NCBI RefSeq assembly: GCF_948329825.1
Contig: NZ_CAOJCM010000002.1
Span: 806,001 to 870,000, forward strand
Source: Paenibacillus sp. JJ-100
GTDB taxonomy: Bacteria > Bacillota > Bacilli > Paenibacillales > Paenibacillaceae
Direction: 5' to 3'
DNA: 64,000 nucleotides
Position numbers and translations under genes: made by a program
The notes under the pieces: model-generated
What the model saw: only the letters and a program-made list of their open reading frames with translations
Told to the model about the DNA's origin: nothing
Database searches by the model: none
In this document: positions 42,804 to 54,151 of the stretch, one piece after another
How the letters are laid out: every line of letters begins with the position of its first letter
Position numbering within the stretch: the stretch's first letter is position 1

Positions 42804-43445
42804 TTATTTACCAAATGAAGAAGGATCTTCACGCCATGACTGAAGCAATGCGAAGTCACTCTCCTGAATCGTACCTTGAGCCAAAGCCACATCCATCAAT
42901 GCGGTATAATTGGACAAAGTTTGCAGTGGAATACCAGCTTCCTCGAATGCTTTTCCCCCTTTATCCAGCTGATAACTGAAGATGGCAAGAACGGCGAGCG
43001 GCGTTGCTCCCGCGGCACGTACAGCTTCTGCTGCTTTAATTGAACTTCCACCTGTTGAGATCAAATCCTCAATGACGACCACTTTTTGACCTTCACGGAT
43101 TAAACCTTCAATCAGATTCTCCTTGCCATGTCCCTTCGCTTTATCGCGGATATAGGCCATCGGCAGATTCAGCTTCTGCGCTACCCAAGCTGCGTGAGGG
43201 ATGCCTGCTGTAGCTGTTCCTGCAATCACCTCTGCTTCCGGATACTGGTCACGAATTATGGCCGCAAACGCTTCAGCAATGTCCTCTCGAATCTCAGGAT
43301 ACGACATCGTCAGACGATTATCACAATAGATCGGTGATTTAATGCCGGATGTCCAAGTAAATGGCTGCTGTGGACGCAGCGCCACCGCTTTGATTTTTAA
43401 TAACTGGGATGCAATATGGTTAGGAATTTGGCTAAGTTCGATCAT
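42804..43445 (-). CDS. pyrE: Orotate phosphoribosyltransferase
   Basis: Converts orotate and PRPP to orotidine 5'-phosphate. 213 residues. The PRPP-binding motif [15 protein letters not shown] is present, as is the flexible-loop region [17 protein letters not shown] with its lysines and His. It is the last gene of the pyr operon and its start overlaps the pyrF stop (ATGA). Confidence 0.97.
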   Translation of the reverse strand: MIELSQIPNHIASQLLKIKAVALRPQQPFTWTSGIKSPIYCDNRLTMSYPEIREDIAEAFAAIIRDQYPEAEVIAGTATAGIPHAAWVAQKLNLPMAYIRDKAKGHGKENLIEGLIREGQKVVVIEDLISTGGSSIKAAEAVRAAGATPLAVLAIFSYQLDKGGKAFEEAGIPLQTLSNYTALMDVALAQGTIQESDFALLQSWREDPSSFGK

Positions 43446-44182
43446 GCGTTCAACATCTCCTTCAAAATGGTTTCTGTCGCTTCACGCGGGTTCGTTGAGC
43501 CGGTTATAGGTCTACCTACAACAATGTAATGACTCCCTCTGCTGATCGCTTCACCGGGTGTTAAAACACGTGTCTGGTCTCCAAGACCACTACCTGCCGG
43601 ACGAATTCCCGGGGTTACTGTGTGAAAATCACTGCCACACGCTTCCCGAATGGCTGGTACTTCCAGCGGGGAAGCTACCACACCATCGAGCCCTGATGTC
43701 TGTGCAAGTTGCGCATAACGAACGACCGTCTGCTCTACACTCCCGGGGATGCCAATCTCGTTATTCATCGTCTCTACGCTGGTGCTGGTCAATTGTGTCA
43801 CGGCAATAATCTCAGGTCTCTTCAGCGAAGGATCAGCAGCAAGCGCCGCTTCTGCGCCTTCTCGTGCTGAACGCATCATGCTGGCTCCGCCCGCCGCGTG
43901 CACATTAAACATGTCCACTCCAAGGCGTGTAATGCTTTCAGCTCCGCCACGCACCGTGTTAGGAATATCATGCATTTTCACATCAAGAAACACAGCGTAT
44001 CCTTTAGCTTTTAACTCCCGAATAAAGTCTGGCCCTGCCGCATAGAAGAGCTGCATACCGACCTTGATATAACAAGGAATGCCCTCAAGGGCCTGTACCA
44101 GCTTATGTGCTTCTTCCACTCCCGGATAATCCAGTGCAACCATCAGACGTCCAGCCATCTCATTGAAATTCGGGTGATTCAT
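43442..44182 (-). CDS. pyrF: Orotidine 5'-phosphate decarboxylase
   Basis: Makes UMP from OMP. 246 residues from ATG 44182, which has AAGGGG 9 nt upstream; an earlier ATG at 44209 lacks one. It starts [13 protein letters not shown]. The catalytic Lys/Asp array [13 protein letters not shown] and the phosphate loop [11 protein letters not shown] and VGRPIT are clear. It lies 106 nt after carB, a gap that holds a strong hairpin. Confidence 0.97.
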   Translation of the reverse strand: MNHPNFNEMAGRLMVALDYPGVEEAHKLVQALEGIPCYIKVGMQLFYAAGPDFIRELKAKGYAVFLDVKMHDIPNTVRGGAESITRLGVDMFNVHAAGGASMMRSAREGAEAALAADPSLKRPEIIAVTQLTSTSVETMNNEIGIPGSVEQTVVRYAQLAQTSGLDGVVASPLEVPAIREACGSDFHTVTPGIRPAGSGLGDQTRVLTPGEAISRGSHYIVVGRPITGSTNPREATETILKEMLNA

Positions 44183-44232
44183 AACCCAGCGCCCCTTCCG
44201 CGTGCTCATTTTTTCCGTTTTTGCCCGATATA

Positions 44233-44271
44233 AAGGACATCTCGCCAGCCCGTAGGCTGACTGATGTCCTT
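44233..44271 (-). repeat. Intercistronic hairpin between carB and pyrF
   Basis: AAGGACATC and GATGTCCTT enclose a second stem GTCAGCC-tacg-GGCTGGC. There is no T run, so it is more likely an mRNA processing or stability element than a terminator. Confidence 0.55.
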
Positions 44272-44288
44272 CATCATGTGACTATTCA

Positions 44289-47200
44289 TTATACAAAGGC
44301 TGGCATAGCCTCCGAAGAGAAGTTGATCGTTTGCAGCATAATCAGCAGCGCACGAATCGTATCCAGGGAAGTCATACATACCACACCATTCTCTACCGCT
44401 TCACGACGGATACGGAATCCATCACGCTGTGGCGTTTTACCCTTAGTCAGGGTGTTGAACACAAAGTTCGCTTCACCACTGCGGATCATATCGAGAATGT
44501 TAGGTGAGCCTTCGCTCAATTTATTTACTACCGTCACCGGAATGTTAGCCGCTTGAAGCGCAGCTGCTGTTCCGCCGGTTGCCATGATTTTGTAGCCAAG
44601 TTTGTAGAATCCTTCGAGCAAAGGTACTGCTTCGTCTTTGTCTTTGTCTGCCACAGTCACCACGATGGCTCCAGTTGCAGGAATCTTCATCCCCGCTCCG
44701 ATCAGACCTTTGAACAACGCTTTTGCGTAGTTCGGGTCACGTCCCATTACCTCACCTGTGGATTTCATCTCAGGTCCGAGAGTTGGCTCAACACGGCGCA
44801 GTTTGGCAAAGGAGAACACCGGTACTTTTACCGATACGTGATCGGTTTCAGGCCATAGACCATCGACATACCCAAGGTCTTTCAGTTTTACACCCAAGAT
44901 CGCTTGTGTTGCCAGATTCGCCATCGGAATGTTCGTTACTTTGCTCAGGAAAGGCACAGTCCGAGATGAACGCGGATTCACCTCAATTACGTACACTTGA
45001 CCTTCATGAATAACAAACTGGATGTTTACCAGTCCGATAGTTTTCAATTCCTTGGCAATTTTGATCGTAATGTCTACAATTTTCTCTTTCAAATCTGCGG
45101 ACAAATACTGCGGCGGATATACAGCGATCGAATCACCGGAGTGTACCCCTGCGCGTTCGATATGCTCCATAATGCCCGGAACAAGAACTGTCTCCCCGTC
45201 ACAGATGGCATCCACTTCAACTTCTGTACCTAGCATGTAACGGTCGATCAGAACCGGATGTTCCGGATTGATTTTCACCGCTTGTTCCATGTAGGTCAAC
45301 AATTCCGCATCAGAGTAGACGATCTCCATTGCACGACCACCCAGCACGTATGATGGACGCACGAGTACCGGGTATCCAAGGGATTGAGCGGTTTCGACAG
45401 CATCGTCTACCGAAGTGACCGTTTTACCCTTCGGCTGTGCAATCTCTAGGCGAGACAGCAGACGTTCGAACTTCTTACGATCCTCGGCTTCATCAATACT
45501 TTCAAGGTCAGTCCCGAGAATCGTTACTCCTGCATTACGCAGCGGTGCTGCCAGATTGATAGCCGTTTGGCCACCGAACTGAACGATAACTCCTACCGGT
45601 TGCTCTTGTTCAATGACGTTCATGACATCCTCGAAAAACAGCGGTTCAAAGTACAAGCGATCCGATGTATTAAAGTCAGTAGATACCGTCTCAGGGTTAT
45701 TATTAATAATAACCGCTTCGTAACCAGCTTTTTGCAGAGCCCATACTGCGTGTACAGTGGAGTAGTCAAATTCAATACCTTGCCCGATCCGAATCGGACC
45801 AGAACCCAGCACCACGACTTTTTTCTTATCGGATGGGATGACTTCATTCTCTGTCTCATATGTCGAGTAGTAGTAAGGCGTTGTTGCTTCAAACTCTGCC
45901 GCACATGTATCTACCATTTTGTATACCGGACGCAGGTTCTCTTCTTGGCGGCGTGTTCTGATCTCGGCTTCAGTAGTCAGGGTACCGCCAGGCTGACCTT
46001 CGGCACGCAATTCAGCAATGGCACGGTCTGTGAAACCAAGACGTTTCGCCTGATACAGCGTCTCTGAAGTCAACTCGGATTCTTTACGAACGCGATCTTC
46101 GAATTGAATCATGCTCTCGATTTTATCCAGGAACCACCAGTCGATCTTCGTCAGATCCTGCAATTGCTGCAGAGTATACCCTCTACGGAATGCTTCAGCA
46201 ATCAGGAACATCCGCTCATCGTCCGCTTTTACAAGACGTTCGTTTAGCGTAGCTTCATCCAGCGTTTCTGCATCTTTCAGATAGAGTCGATGCACACCGA
46301 TTTCCAGAGAACGAACCGCTTTGTGGATAGACTCTTCGAACGTACGTCCGATCGCCATGACTTCGCCCGTTGCTTTCATCTGTGTTCCCAGCTTACGGTT
46401 CGCCGACGTGAATTTGTCGAACGGCCAGCGAGGAATTTTACTTACGATATAGTCAAGTGTTGGCTCAAAGCAAGCATACGTTTGGCCTGTAACCGGGTTA
46501 ACAATCTCATCTAGCGTGTAACCCATCGCAATTTTAGCAGCCATCTTCGCAATCGGATACCCTGTTGCTTTGGAAGCCAGCGCAGAGGAACGGCTTACAC
46601 GAGGGTTAACCTCGATAACATAGTATTGGAAACTGTGCGGATCAAGCGCGAACTGTACGTTACATCCTCCCTCAATGTTTAGGGCACGAATAATTTTCAA
46701 GGATGCCGAGCGCAGCATTTGGTACTCACGGTCAGACAACGTCTGGCTTGGCGCCACAACGATACTATCACCTGTATGAACGCCTACCGGATCGAAGTTC
46801 TCCATGTTGCACACAACGATACAGTTATCGTTCTTGTCACGCATAACCTCGTATTCTACTTCTTTCATGCCTGCGATGCTTTTCTCTACCAGACATTGAC
46901 CGATCGGGCTGTAACGCAGTCCAGCAGCAACCGTTTCACGAAGTTCCTCTTCGTTCGCACAGATCCCTCCGCCTGTTCCGCCCAGCGTGTAGGCAGGACG
47001 CACGATGATTGGATACCCAATCTCACCAGCGAATTGAAGTGATTCTTCCAGCGTTGTAACGATGACACTCTCAGGTACTGGCTGTTCCAGTTCACGCATC
47101 AGATCACGGAACAGATCACGGTCTTCTGCTTTCTCAATGGAAGTCAGCTGTGTTCCGAGCAATTTTACATTCTCTCGTTCCAGTACGCCCGCACGTGCCA

Positions 47201-47504
47201 ATTCTACAGCCATGTTCAGACCTGTTTGACCACCCAGTGTTGGCAGCAAGCCGTCTGGACGTTCTTGACGAATAATCTGTGTTACAAAATCCAGTGTAAT
47301 TGGCTCAATATACACTTTGTCAGCCATATTTGTATCCGTCATGATGGTCGCAGGGTTACTGTTAATGAGTACAACTTCCACGCCTTCTTCTTTCAGAGCC
47401 TGGCAAGCTTGCGTACCTGCATAGTCAAACTCGGCCGCCTGACCGATGACGATTGGACCAGAACCAATCACCAGGATTTTTTTGAGATCTTTGTTAATCG
47501 GCAT
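44289..47504 (-). CDS. carB: Carbamoyl-phosphate synthase large subunit
   Basis: Makes carbamoyl phosphate from bicarbonate, ammonia from the small subunit, and 2 ATP. 1,071 residues, normal length. Two ATP-grasp halves are visible ([20 protein letters not shown] near the start, [20 protein letters not shown] near residue 560), each with PSYVLGG or PAYTLGG. The C-terminal MGS-like regulatory domain ([14 protein letters not shown]) follows. It starts one base after the carA stop. Position in the pyr operon implies the pyrimidine-specific enzyme (pyrAB). Confidence 0.98.
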   Translation of the reverse strand: MPINKDLKKILVIGSGPIVIGQAAEFDYAGTQACQALKEEGVEVVLINSNPATIMTDTNMADKVYIEPITLDFVTQIIRQERPDGLLPTLGGQTGLNMAVELARAGVLERENVKLLGTQLTSIEKAEDRDLFRDLMRELEQPVPESVIVTTLEESLQFAGEIGYPIIVRPAYTLGGTGGGICANEEELRETVAAGLRYSPIGQCLVEKSIAGMKEVEYEVMRDKNDNCIVVCNMENFDPVGVHTGDSIVVAPSQTLSDREYQMLRSASLKIIRALNIEGGCNVQFALDPHSFQYYVIEVNPRVSRSSALASKATGYPIAKMAAKIAMGYTLDEIVNPVTGQTYACFEPTLDYIVSKIPRWPFDKFTSANRKLGTQMKATGEVMAIGRTFEESIHKAVRSLEIGVHRLYLKDAETLDEATLNERLVKADDERMFLIAEAFRRGYTLQQLQDLTKIDWWFLDKIESMIQFEDRVRKESELTSETLYQAKRLGFTDRAIAELRAEGQPGGTLTTEAEIRTRRQEENLRPVYKMVDTCAAEFEATTPYYYSTYETENEVIPSDKKKVVVLGSGPIRIGQGIEFDYSTVHAVWALQKAGYEAVIINNNPETVSTDFNTSDRLYFEPLFFEDVMNVIEQEQPVGVIVQFGGQTAINLAAPLRNAGVTILGTDLESIDEAEDRKKFERLLSRLEIAQPKGKTVTSVDDAVETAQSLGYPVLVRPSYVLGGRAMEIVYSDAELLTYMEQAVKINPEHPVLIDRYMLGTEVEVDAICDGETVLVPGIMEHIERAGVHSGDSIAVYPPQYLSADLKEKIVDITIKIAKELKTIGLVNIQFVIHEGQVYVIEVNPRSSRTVPFLSKVTNIPMANLATQAILGVKLKDLGYVDGLWPETDHVSVKVPVFSFAKLRRVEPTLGPEMKSTGEVMGRDPNYAKALFKGLIGAGMKIPATGAIVVTVADKDKDEAVPLLEGFYKLGYKIMATGGTAAALQAANIPVTVVNKLSEGSPNILDMIRSGEANFVFNTLTKGKTPQRDGFRIRREAVENGVVCMTSLDTIRALLIMLQTINFSSEAMPAFV

Positions 47505-47505
47505 G

Positions 47506-48648
47506 TTATTGTGCTCCTTTCACTGCGGCTGCCAGTACAGCTTGGCGCGGCTTTTGCGGGTTAGTGATCTTATGCTCGCGAATCATTTCAATGAAACGAT
47601 CAAACAAATAGCTGTTATCGTAAGGTCCTGGCGCTGCTTCCGGGTGATATTGTACGGAGAAGGCAGGATATGTTTTATGTTTCAGACCTTCAATGGTCTT
47701 GTCATTATTGTTGATATGTGTAACTTCCAGGTCTGTGTTCTTCACAGACTCTTCGTTTACGGTATAACCGTGATTCTGGGATGTGATGAAGCAACGTCCA
47801 CTCTCGAGCTCTTTAACCGGGTGATTTCCTCCGCGGTGTCCGAACTTGAGTTTTTCCGTGTCTGCGCCTGCTGCCAGAGCAAACAGCTGATGACCGAGAC
47901 AGATGCCGAAGATTGGGTATTCACCCAGCAACTCGCTAATCATTTTCACGGCATGAGGAACGTCTTTCGGGTCCCCAGGGCCGTTGGACAACTGAATACC
48001 ATCTGGATTAAGGCGGCGAATCTCGTCAGCCGTTACGTTATGCGGTACAACAACAACGTCACAGTTCCGTTTACTGAGTTCACGTAAAATCCCTGTTTTT
48101 GCACCGTAGTCTACGAGTACAATACGTTCTGCTGTCCCAGGACTGTTGTAAACATGCTCTGTGGACGTCAGTGGAACTTGGTTACGGAGCTCGGCAATCG
48201 TCGTATCGCCCATCATCTCCAGCAGTTCTTCGACAGATTTAGATCCTGTTGTGAGAATCCCCTTCATTGTGCCATGATGACGAATCCGGCGAGTCAACAT
48301 CCGTGTATCAATCTCGCTAATTCCTACAATGCCGTATTCCTTTAACAGGTTATCCACACTGTATTCTGCACGCCAGTTGCTTGGCGTTGGCTCATGGCGT
48401 CTTACCACGAAACCGTGCACGTATGGTCGAATTGACTCGAAGTCATCCCGCGTGATCCCGTAGTTACCGATCAATGGATACGTCATCGTAACGATCTGGC
48501 CGCAATATGAAGGGTCTGAAAGCACCTCTTGATAGCCTGTAATTCCCGTATTAAAAACGACCTCTCCTGTGGTTTCACCTTCCGCACCAAATGCTTTTCC
48601 GGTGAACAGTGTGCCGTCTTCCAACAATAATCTTGCCTGTCCCTGCAT
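47506..48648 (-). CDS. carA: Carbamoyl-phosphate synthase small (glutaminase) subunit
   Basis: Hydrolyses glutamine to feed ammonia to CarB. 380 residues. The N-terminal domain begins [21 protein letters not shown]. The class-I glutamine amidotransferase triad is complete: nucleophile in [11 protein letters not shown], then [10 protein letters not shown] with His and Glu. It is separated from upstream pyrC by 391 nt containing a large palindromic element, unusual inside this operon. Confidence 0.98.
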   Translation of the reverse strand: MQGQARLLLEDGTLFTGKAFGAEGETTGEVVFNTGITGYQEVLSDPSYCGQIVTMTYPLIGNYGITRDDFESIRPYVHGFVVRRHEPTPSNWRAEYSVDNLLKEYGIVGISEIDTRMLTRRIRHHGTMKGILTTGSKSVEELLEMMGDTTIAELRNQVPLTSTEHVYNSPGTAERIVLVDYGAKTGILRELSKRNCDVVVVPHNVTADEIRRLNPDGIQLSNGPGDPKDVPHAVKMISELLGEYPIFGICLGHQLFALAAGADTEKLKFGHRGGNHPVKELESGRCFITSQNHGYTVNEESVKNTDLEVTHINNNDKTIEGLKHKTYPAFSVQYHPEAAPGPYDNSYLFDRFIEMIREHKITNPQKPRQAVLAAAVKGAQ

Positions 48649-48724
48649 CCCATCTCACTCCTCTGTGTTTATCAAAGTTAAATGGCCTTGGGTTGAACGT
48701 TGAGTTACTTTAGCGTGTTACTTC

Positions 48725-48841
48725 GTGGACAGAAAACCCTTCGATCGCTGTTATCCCCGGATTACTTTTTTTCCATTTTTCAAATGGGGTAATCCGGGGA
48801 TAAAGGCGAGCGCTTCGCTTCTTCGGGTCTTTTCTGTCCAC
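48725..48841. repeat. Large palindromic element inside the pyr operon (MITE-like)
   Basis: Outer arms GTGGACAGAAAACCC (48725-48739) and GGGTCTTTTCTGTCCAC (48825-48841) are inverted copies with one extra base. Inner arms TTATCCCCGGATTAC (48751-48765) and GTAATCCGGGGATAA (48789-48803) are a perfect 15-bp inverted repeat. The whole can fold into one hairpin of about 115 nt. No coding potential. It lies in the 48649-49039 gap between pyrC and carA; the rest of the gap shows no gene. Confidence 0.75.
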
Positions 48842-49039
48842 TTCGCAGCTAATGTGGTGCTCAAAGTTCAAAAAGTACATTTAACTATTTTTGTTTTGTA
48901 TGTTGGGCTCTCAGCATGTCTTGCCTTGAGTTTGTATATAGATAGAAGTTACTGATTAAAGCTGGTATTTCGGAAAAATGATATGTTATGAGTACTGATG
49001 TATATATTTAGCGATGTATTACGTCAGCATAGTGCTGTT

Positions 49040-50344
49040 TTATTGCTGTAACGTGTTAACCCACACGCTTTTGCCATCCACCCATGTTTGTACGGGCCAG
49101 CCTTTCAGCTTCCAGCCTGTGAATGGTGTGTTTCTGCCCTTTGTTGCAAATGTTGCCGGGTCCACAGCCTTCTCTTGATCCAGATCAATCATGGTCAGAT
49201 CTGCAGGTGCTCCTGCTTCCAGTCTGCCGGTATCTAGTCTAAATACGCGAGCTGGATCAGCTGTCATACGTTTAACTAGGAAATCCAGAGTCCATAATCC
49301 CGTTTCAACAAACTTCGTATACAGTAGTGGGAAGGCCGTTTCGAATCCAACGATACCGAATGGTGCAAGCTCCATGCCTTTTGCTTTCTCTTCTTCGCTA
49401 TGCGGTGCATGGTCGGTTACGATCATGTCGAGTGTCCCGTCGAGCAATCCTTCAATACAAGCCTGCACATCCCGTGGTGAGCGCAGTGGAGGATTCATTT
49501 TCCAGTTCGCGTCCATACCCGGGATATCCTCATCGGACAGCACCAAGTGGTGCGGGCATACCTCTGCGGTGACCTTGATACCGATCGATTTTGCCAGACG
49601 AATCAGACGAACGGATTGTTCTGTGCTAACGTGGCACACATGGTAGTGTACACCTGTTGCTTCTGCAAGAAGAATGTCGCGTCCTACATGAATCGCTTCG
49701 GATTCATTCGGAATACCTTTGATACCATGACGTTTAGAGAACTCACCTTCGGTGACATATCCGCCAACCACCAGAGAATCATCTTCACAGTGGGCAATCA
49801 CAGGCATATCCATGCTGGCTGCAAGGCTCATGGCATCCTTCATCATCTGTGCGTTCTGTACACCTACCCCATCGTCCGTGAAGCCGATCGCGCCTGCTGC
49901 TTTTAATGCAGCAAAGTCTGTCAGTTCGCGGCCTAGTTCGTTTTTGGTAATCGCTGCATAGGGCAGTACTTTAACCAGGTCCGCTTCCTTCGCTTTGTTC
50001 AGTACCAGCTCTACAACCTCAGGTGTATCCGTTACCGGTCTTGTATTTGGCATGCAGGCAATGGTTGTAAAACCACCTTGTGCAGCGGACTTTGCTCCCG
50101 TTTCGATCGTCTCTTTATGTTCGAATCCAGGTTCGCGCAGATGTACGTGCATGTCAATTAATCCTGGTATGACAAGCTTACCTGTAGCATCCGTTACGTT
50201 TTGCGCTGACTTCTCGGCATTCCGTACAACTTCATTATCCGGGTCAGCGATCGTTTTAATTTTACCTTCTTCTATAAGAATGGTTTTCCGTTCAAGTTCC
50301 CCTTGTTGATTCAAAATGTTTGCGTTTTTAATCACCTGTACCAT
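49040..50344 (-). CDS. pyrC: Dihydroorotase
   Basis: Cyclises carbamoyl aspartate to dihydroorotate. 434 residues, class I amidohydrolase. Metal ligands are visible in GLIDMHVHLREPG, in AHCEDDSL and in YHVCHVST, with the catalytic Asp in VTDHAPHS. It lies about 120 nt downstream of pyrB, and carA follows after the palindromic element. Confidence 0.97.
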   Translation of the reverse strand: MVQVIKNANILNQQGELERKTILIEEGKIKTIADPDNEVVRNAEKSAQNVTDATGKLVIPGLIDMHVHLREPGFEHKETIETGAKSAAQGGFTTIACMPNTRPVTDTPEVVELVLNKAKEADLVKVLPYAAITKNELGRELTDFAALKAAGAIGFTDDGVGVQNAQMMKDAMSLAASMDMPVIAHCEDDSLVVGGYVTEGEFSKRHGIKGIPNESEAIHVGRDILLAEATGVHYHVCHVSTEQSVRLIRLAKSIGIKVTAEVCPHHLVLSDEDIPGMDANWKMNPPLRSPRDVQACIEGLLDGTLDMIVTDHAPHSEEEKAKGMELAPFGIVGFETAFPLLYTKFVETGLWTLDFLVKRMTADPARVFRLDTGRLEAGAPADLTMIDLDQEKAVDPATFATKGRNTPFTGWKLKGWPVQTWVDGKSVWVNTLQQ

Positions 50345-50467
50345 AATTGACCTCCGCTTCGGTTCTGTCCAGCAGTTGAATCCGCTAGATGAATAATTTA
50401 TCGTTCACGATTTGTATTGGTCTGCAGAACATGTTCTCGTCAGCCTATGAATCTATGCTAGGCCCTG

Positions 50468-51378
50468 TTACAGCTTCATCGCACGTTCCATAACCGCCAT
50501 GCGGATTGGAACGCCATTTGCCATCTGTGGGAAAATTCGTGAAGCTTCACTCTCGACAACCGCGTCGTCTACCTCGACGTTACGGTTCACTGGAGCAGGG
50601 TGCATAATAATCGTACTCGGCTTAAGGCGTGACGCCCGTTCTTCCGTCAATCCGTAGTGTTCGCGATAATCCTCAGCTGAAGTGATCAGGCCATGTTGAT
50701 GACGTTCCAGTTGAACCCTTAGCATCATGACTACATCAGCATTCAACGCTTCTTCAAGACCTACATAAGGTGCGTGCTGCGCAAGCTCTGGCGCCTGCAT
50801 GGTTGGCGGTGAGCAGAAGCGTACATCTGCACCAAACTTTTGCAGTGCCCACAAGTTGGAGCGTGCTACTCGGCTGTGCAAGATATCTCCGATAATGGAG
50901 ACACGCAAACCTTTCAGTTCACCAAATGCCTTCCGCATTGTGTAGAGATCAAGGAGCGCTTGCGTCGGGTGCTCGTTATTGCCATCTCCTGCGTTAACAA
51001 GTGGCACACTAACCTTCTGTACGAGCTGCTGCAAGACACCTGCCGGTTTCAAGCGAATGACCCCTGCATCAATGCCCATGGATTCGAGCGTTCTTACCGT
51101 ATCGTAGATCGACTCTCCCTTTTCGACACTGGATGCGGCTGCCGTGAAGTTCAGTACCTGAGCCCCCAGTCGTTTCTCTGCCATCTCGAAGGAAAAGCGA
51201 GTGCGAGTGCTGTTCTCGAAGAACATGTTGGCTACAAAGCGGGACTCAAGGACCGGCACTAACTTTTCCTTCTGTGCTTCCCAGTGGGCTGCGCGGTTTA
51301 GGATAGATTCGATCTCATCACGGCTAATCTCTTTCAATCCAAGCAAGCTGCGGTCTTTCAATGCTGTCTGTGTAATCA

Positions 51379-51379
<1 letters not shown>
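50468..51379 (-). CDS. pyrB: Aspartate carbamoyltransferase catalytic subunit
   Basis: Joins carbamoyl phosphate and aspartate. 303 residues. The carbamoyl-phosphate loop FFENSTRTRFSFEMAEKRLG and the HPTQALLDL motif are intact. No regulatory pyrI is present, as in Bacillus. I take ATG 51379, which overlaps the pyrR stop (TGATG) with GGGGAG 8 nt upstream; a GTG one codon earlier is also possible. Confidence 0.97.
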
Positions 51380-52221
<842 letters not shown>

Positions 52222-52227
52222 TCATGA

Positions 52228-52256
52228 ATTATGACAGAAAGCATTCCCTCTGTCAA
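52228..52256 (-). promoter_or_regulatory. Promoter of the pyr operon
   Basis: TTGACA (52256-52251), exactly 17 nt, then CATAAT (52233-52228). It lies directly before the attenuator leader. Confidence 0.8.
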
Positions 52257-52535
52257 CACCCGTCCATCTCAGATTTAAATCCTCTGCTTCGTATTGAATG
52301 AAATAAGCAATTAGGCGATAAAACATCCAAGTCACATCACATGTCATTTGTCATTAATAATTATACAACATTACTGTATAATTATCCATAGACAAATGCA
52401 ATGTATCTTTCTAAATGTATTTCCCATATCGTAAGTGGATGGCATTGCCCCATTCGTTGCAGCTCTCCGAAACAAGTCGTACTTTATTCACAGGTTTGAA
52501 TGTATCGCATCTGATCTTAGTCCAATCAAAAAAGC

Positions 52536-52558
52536 CCCTTGAACTCGATGTTCAAGGG
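52536..52558 (-). terminator. Terminator downstream of dapL and the small ORF
   Basis: CCCTTGAAC and GTTCAAGGG pair around TCGAT/ATCGA and are followed by GGCTTTTTTG on the minus strand. The stretch 52260-52530 between it and the pyr promoter holds no gene I can see. Confidence 0.8.
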
Positions 52559-52591
52559 AGCCTTGTTTTAAATAATGGTAATGTTGCCTGT

Positions 52592-52726
52592 TCATTGTTG
52601 GACAGAACTCTGCTGTTCCAGTTGTTGATATGATTGCTTAATCGTTGACAGCGTTTCGAGATGCCGATCGATGCTGTTCCCCACTGTAACGAGCAGGGAT
52701 GCTACGAGCTGTCCTGTCAGTGACAT
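52592..52726 (-). CDS. Possible 44-aa ORF between two terminators
   Basis: The frame reads MSLTGQLVASLLVTVGNSID, then RHLETLSTIKQSYQQLEQQ and a short tail. A hydrophobic start and a helical Gln-rich end look protein-like. However, its ATG directly follows the T run of the dapL terminator, so it has no ribosome site and no visible promoter. It may be a gene remnant or noncoding. Confidence 0.25.
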   Translation of the reverse strand: MSLTGQLVASLLVTVGNSIDRHLETLSTIKQSYQQLEQQSSVQQ

Positions 52727-52732
52727 AAAAAA

Positions 52733-52752
52733 AGAGACCGTTTCCGGTCTCT
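52733..52752 (-). terminator. Terminator of dapL
   Basis: AGAGACCG and CGGTCTCT form a perfect stem around a 4-nt loop with seven T following on the minus strand, 35 nt after the dapL stop. Confidence 0.9.
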
Positions 52753-52787
52753 GTTCATATTTCATCGTTTATTTACCGATGTTTACT

Positions 52788-54041
52788 TTAAAACTCAAAC
52801 GTTACATCACTCAGACGACGTTTGATTTCAGTAATAACACGTTTCTCTTCCTCTTCGCCATTTGCGATAAACGTAACCGAGAATCGTACAAAGTTCCCCG
52901 CATCGTCCCAAGGTACGGATGAGATCAGTTTCTCACGAATCAGAAATTGCGAGAAATCTTCACCTGACTCGAAGCGACGTCCACCAACAATCCCTTTTGG
53001 AGCTTCAACATAAAGGAAGAAAGAGCCTTTCGGTTTCTCAGCCTGGAAGCCCAGTTCATTCAGTGCGGTAACCAGCATATCGTGCCGGCGGGAATACTTC
53101 TCTGCGATTTTTTCCGTAATTTCAGGATGATTCAACCCGTAAGCCGCTGCTTTTTGGATCGCGATGAATTGACCAGAATCATTGTTGTCTTTCACATCAC
53201 TGAATGCTTTGACAATGAGCGGATTACCCGCAACAAAGCCAATTCTCCAACCAGTCATGTTGTATGATTTGGATAGGGAGTGTAGTTCTACCCCTACATC
53301 CTTGGCACCTGGTATCGACAGGAAGCTGGATGGTTTTGATCCATCATATGTTAATGCCGCATATGGCGCATCATGCACAACAACCACATTGTATTTTTTT
53401 GCCCATTCAACGACCTCAGTGAAAAACTCCACTGTTGCACTTGCACCAGTCGGGTTGTTCGGATAGTTCAAATAGAGCAATTTTGCACGTTTAGCAATAT
53501 CTTCTGGGATTGCTCCCAGGTCAGGCAAGAAGTTATTCTCTTTCGTTAATTGAACATTGAATACTTCTCCACCCAGATATTTCGTATGTGTACCCATTAC
53601 TGGATAACCAGGAACGGTCATAATTGTGACATCACCCGGGTTGATGAAGCAAGAGGGGAGCATCGCGAGAGCGGGTTTGGAGCCGATAGAATGTACGATC
53701 TCTGTGTTAGCATCGATACCTTCTACGTTAAATACGTCCCTCAGGTATGTTGCTGCCGCTACTTTGAATTCTGGAATACCGTTATCGGCATAGCCACGGT
53801 TCTCCGGTTTGGCTGCTTCTGCAGCAAGAGCAGCAACGATCCCCGCGTCTGCCATCTCATCCGGTTCACCTACTCCAAGGTCAATTAATTCGACATCGGG
53901 AAAGTCTTTCTTTGCTGAAGCTTTAGCACGTTTGATTTTCTCAAATTTATAGATGTTAGTGTCCTTACCATAGTTGGAACCGCCGATACGGTCGGCAAAA
54001 TTAGTTTGGATATATGTTTCCTGATATTTATCAATGCTCAT
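52788..54041 (-). CDS. dapL: LL-diaminopimelate aminotransferase
   Basis: Converts tetrahydrodipicolinate directly to LL-diaminopimelate, feeding lysine and cell-wall synthesis. 417 residues from ATG 54041. PLP lysine in SLSKSYNMTGWRIGF; LNYPNNPTGA and HDAPYAALTYDG are typical of class I aminotransferases; the IDLGVGEPD and GYADNGIPEFKVAAATYL region fits the DapL group. The ATG nearest GAGGAG (54053) has no spacing, so 54041 is preferred. It stands as a single gene with its own terminator. Related class I aminotransferases cannot be fully excluded. Confidence 0.85.
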   Translation of the reverse strand: MSIDKYQETYIQTNFADRIGGSNYGKDTNIYKFEKIKRAKASAKKDFPDVELIDLGVGEPDEMADAGIVAALAAEAAKPENRGYADNGIPEFKVAAATYLRDVFNVEGIDANTEIVHSIGSKPALAMLPSCFINPGDVTIMTVPGYPVMGTHTKYLGGEVFNVQLTKENNFLPDLGAIPEDIAKRAKLLYLNYPNNPTGASATVEFFTEVVEWAKKYNVVVVHDAPYAALTYDGSKPSSFLSIPGAKDVGVELHSLSKSYNMTGWRIGFVAGNPLIVKAFSDVKDNNDSGQFIAIQKAAAYGLNHPEITEKIAEKYSRRHDMLVTALNELGFQAEKPKGSFFLYVEAPKGIVGGRRFESGEDFSQFLIREKLISSVPWDDAGNFVRFSVTFIANGEEEEKRVITEIKRRLSDVTFEF

Positions 54042-54151
54042 AATGTTGTTCATCTCCTCATTTGACACAAATTTCTCATGTTTAATATGAAGCATATGAA
54101 CATTCAACACCATGGACAAAATATCCGAACATTTGTACTTTCTTTAAACCA

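Noticed and set aside
42707-42979. Plus-strand 90-codon frame beside pyrE
   Set aside because: It starts in the pyr terminator and runs antisense to the end of pyrE.
45567-46067. Plus-strand 166-codon frame inside carB
   Set aside because: Antisense shadow of a highly conserved gene.
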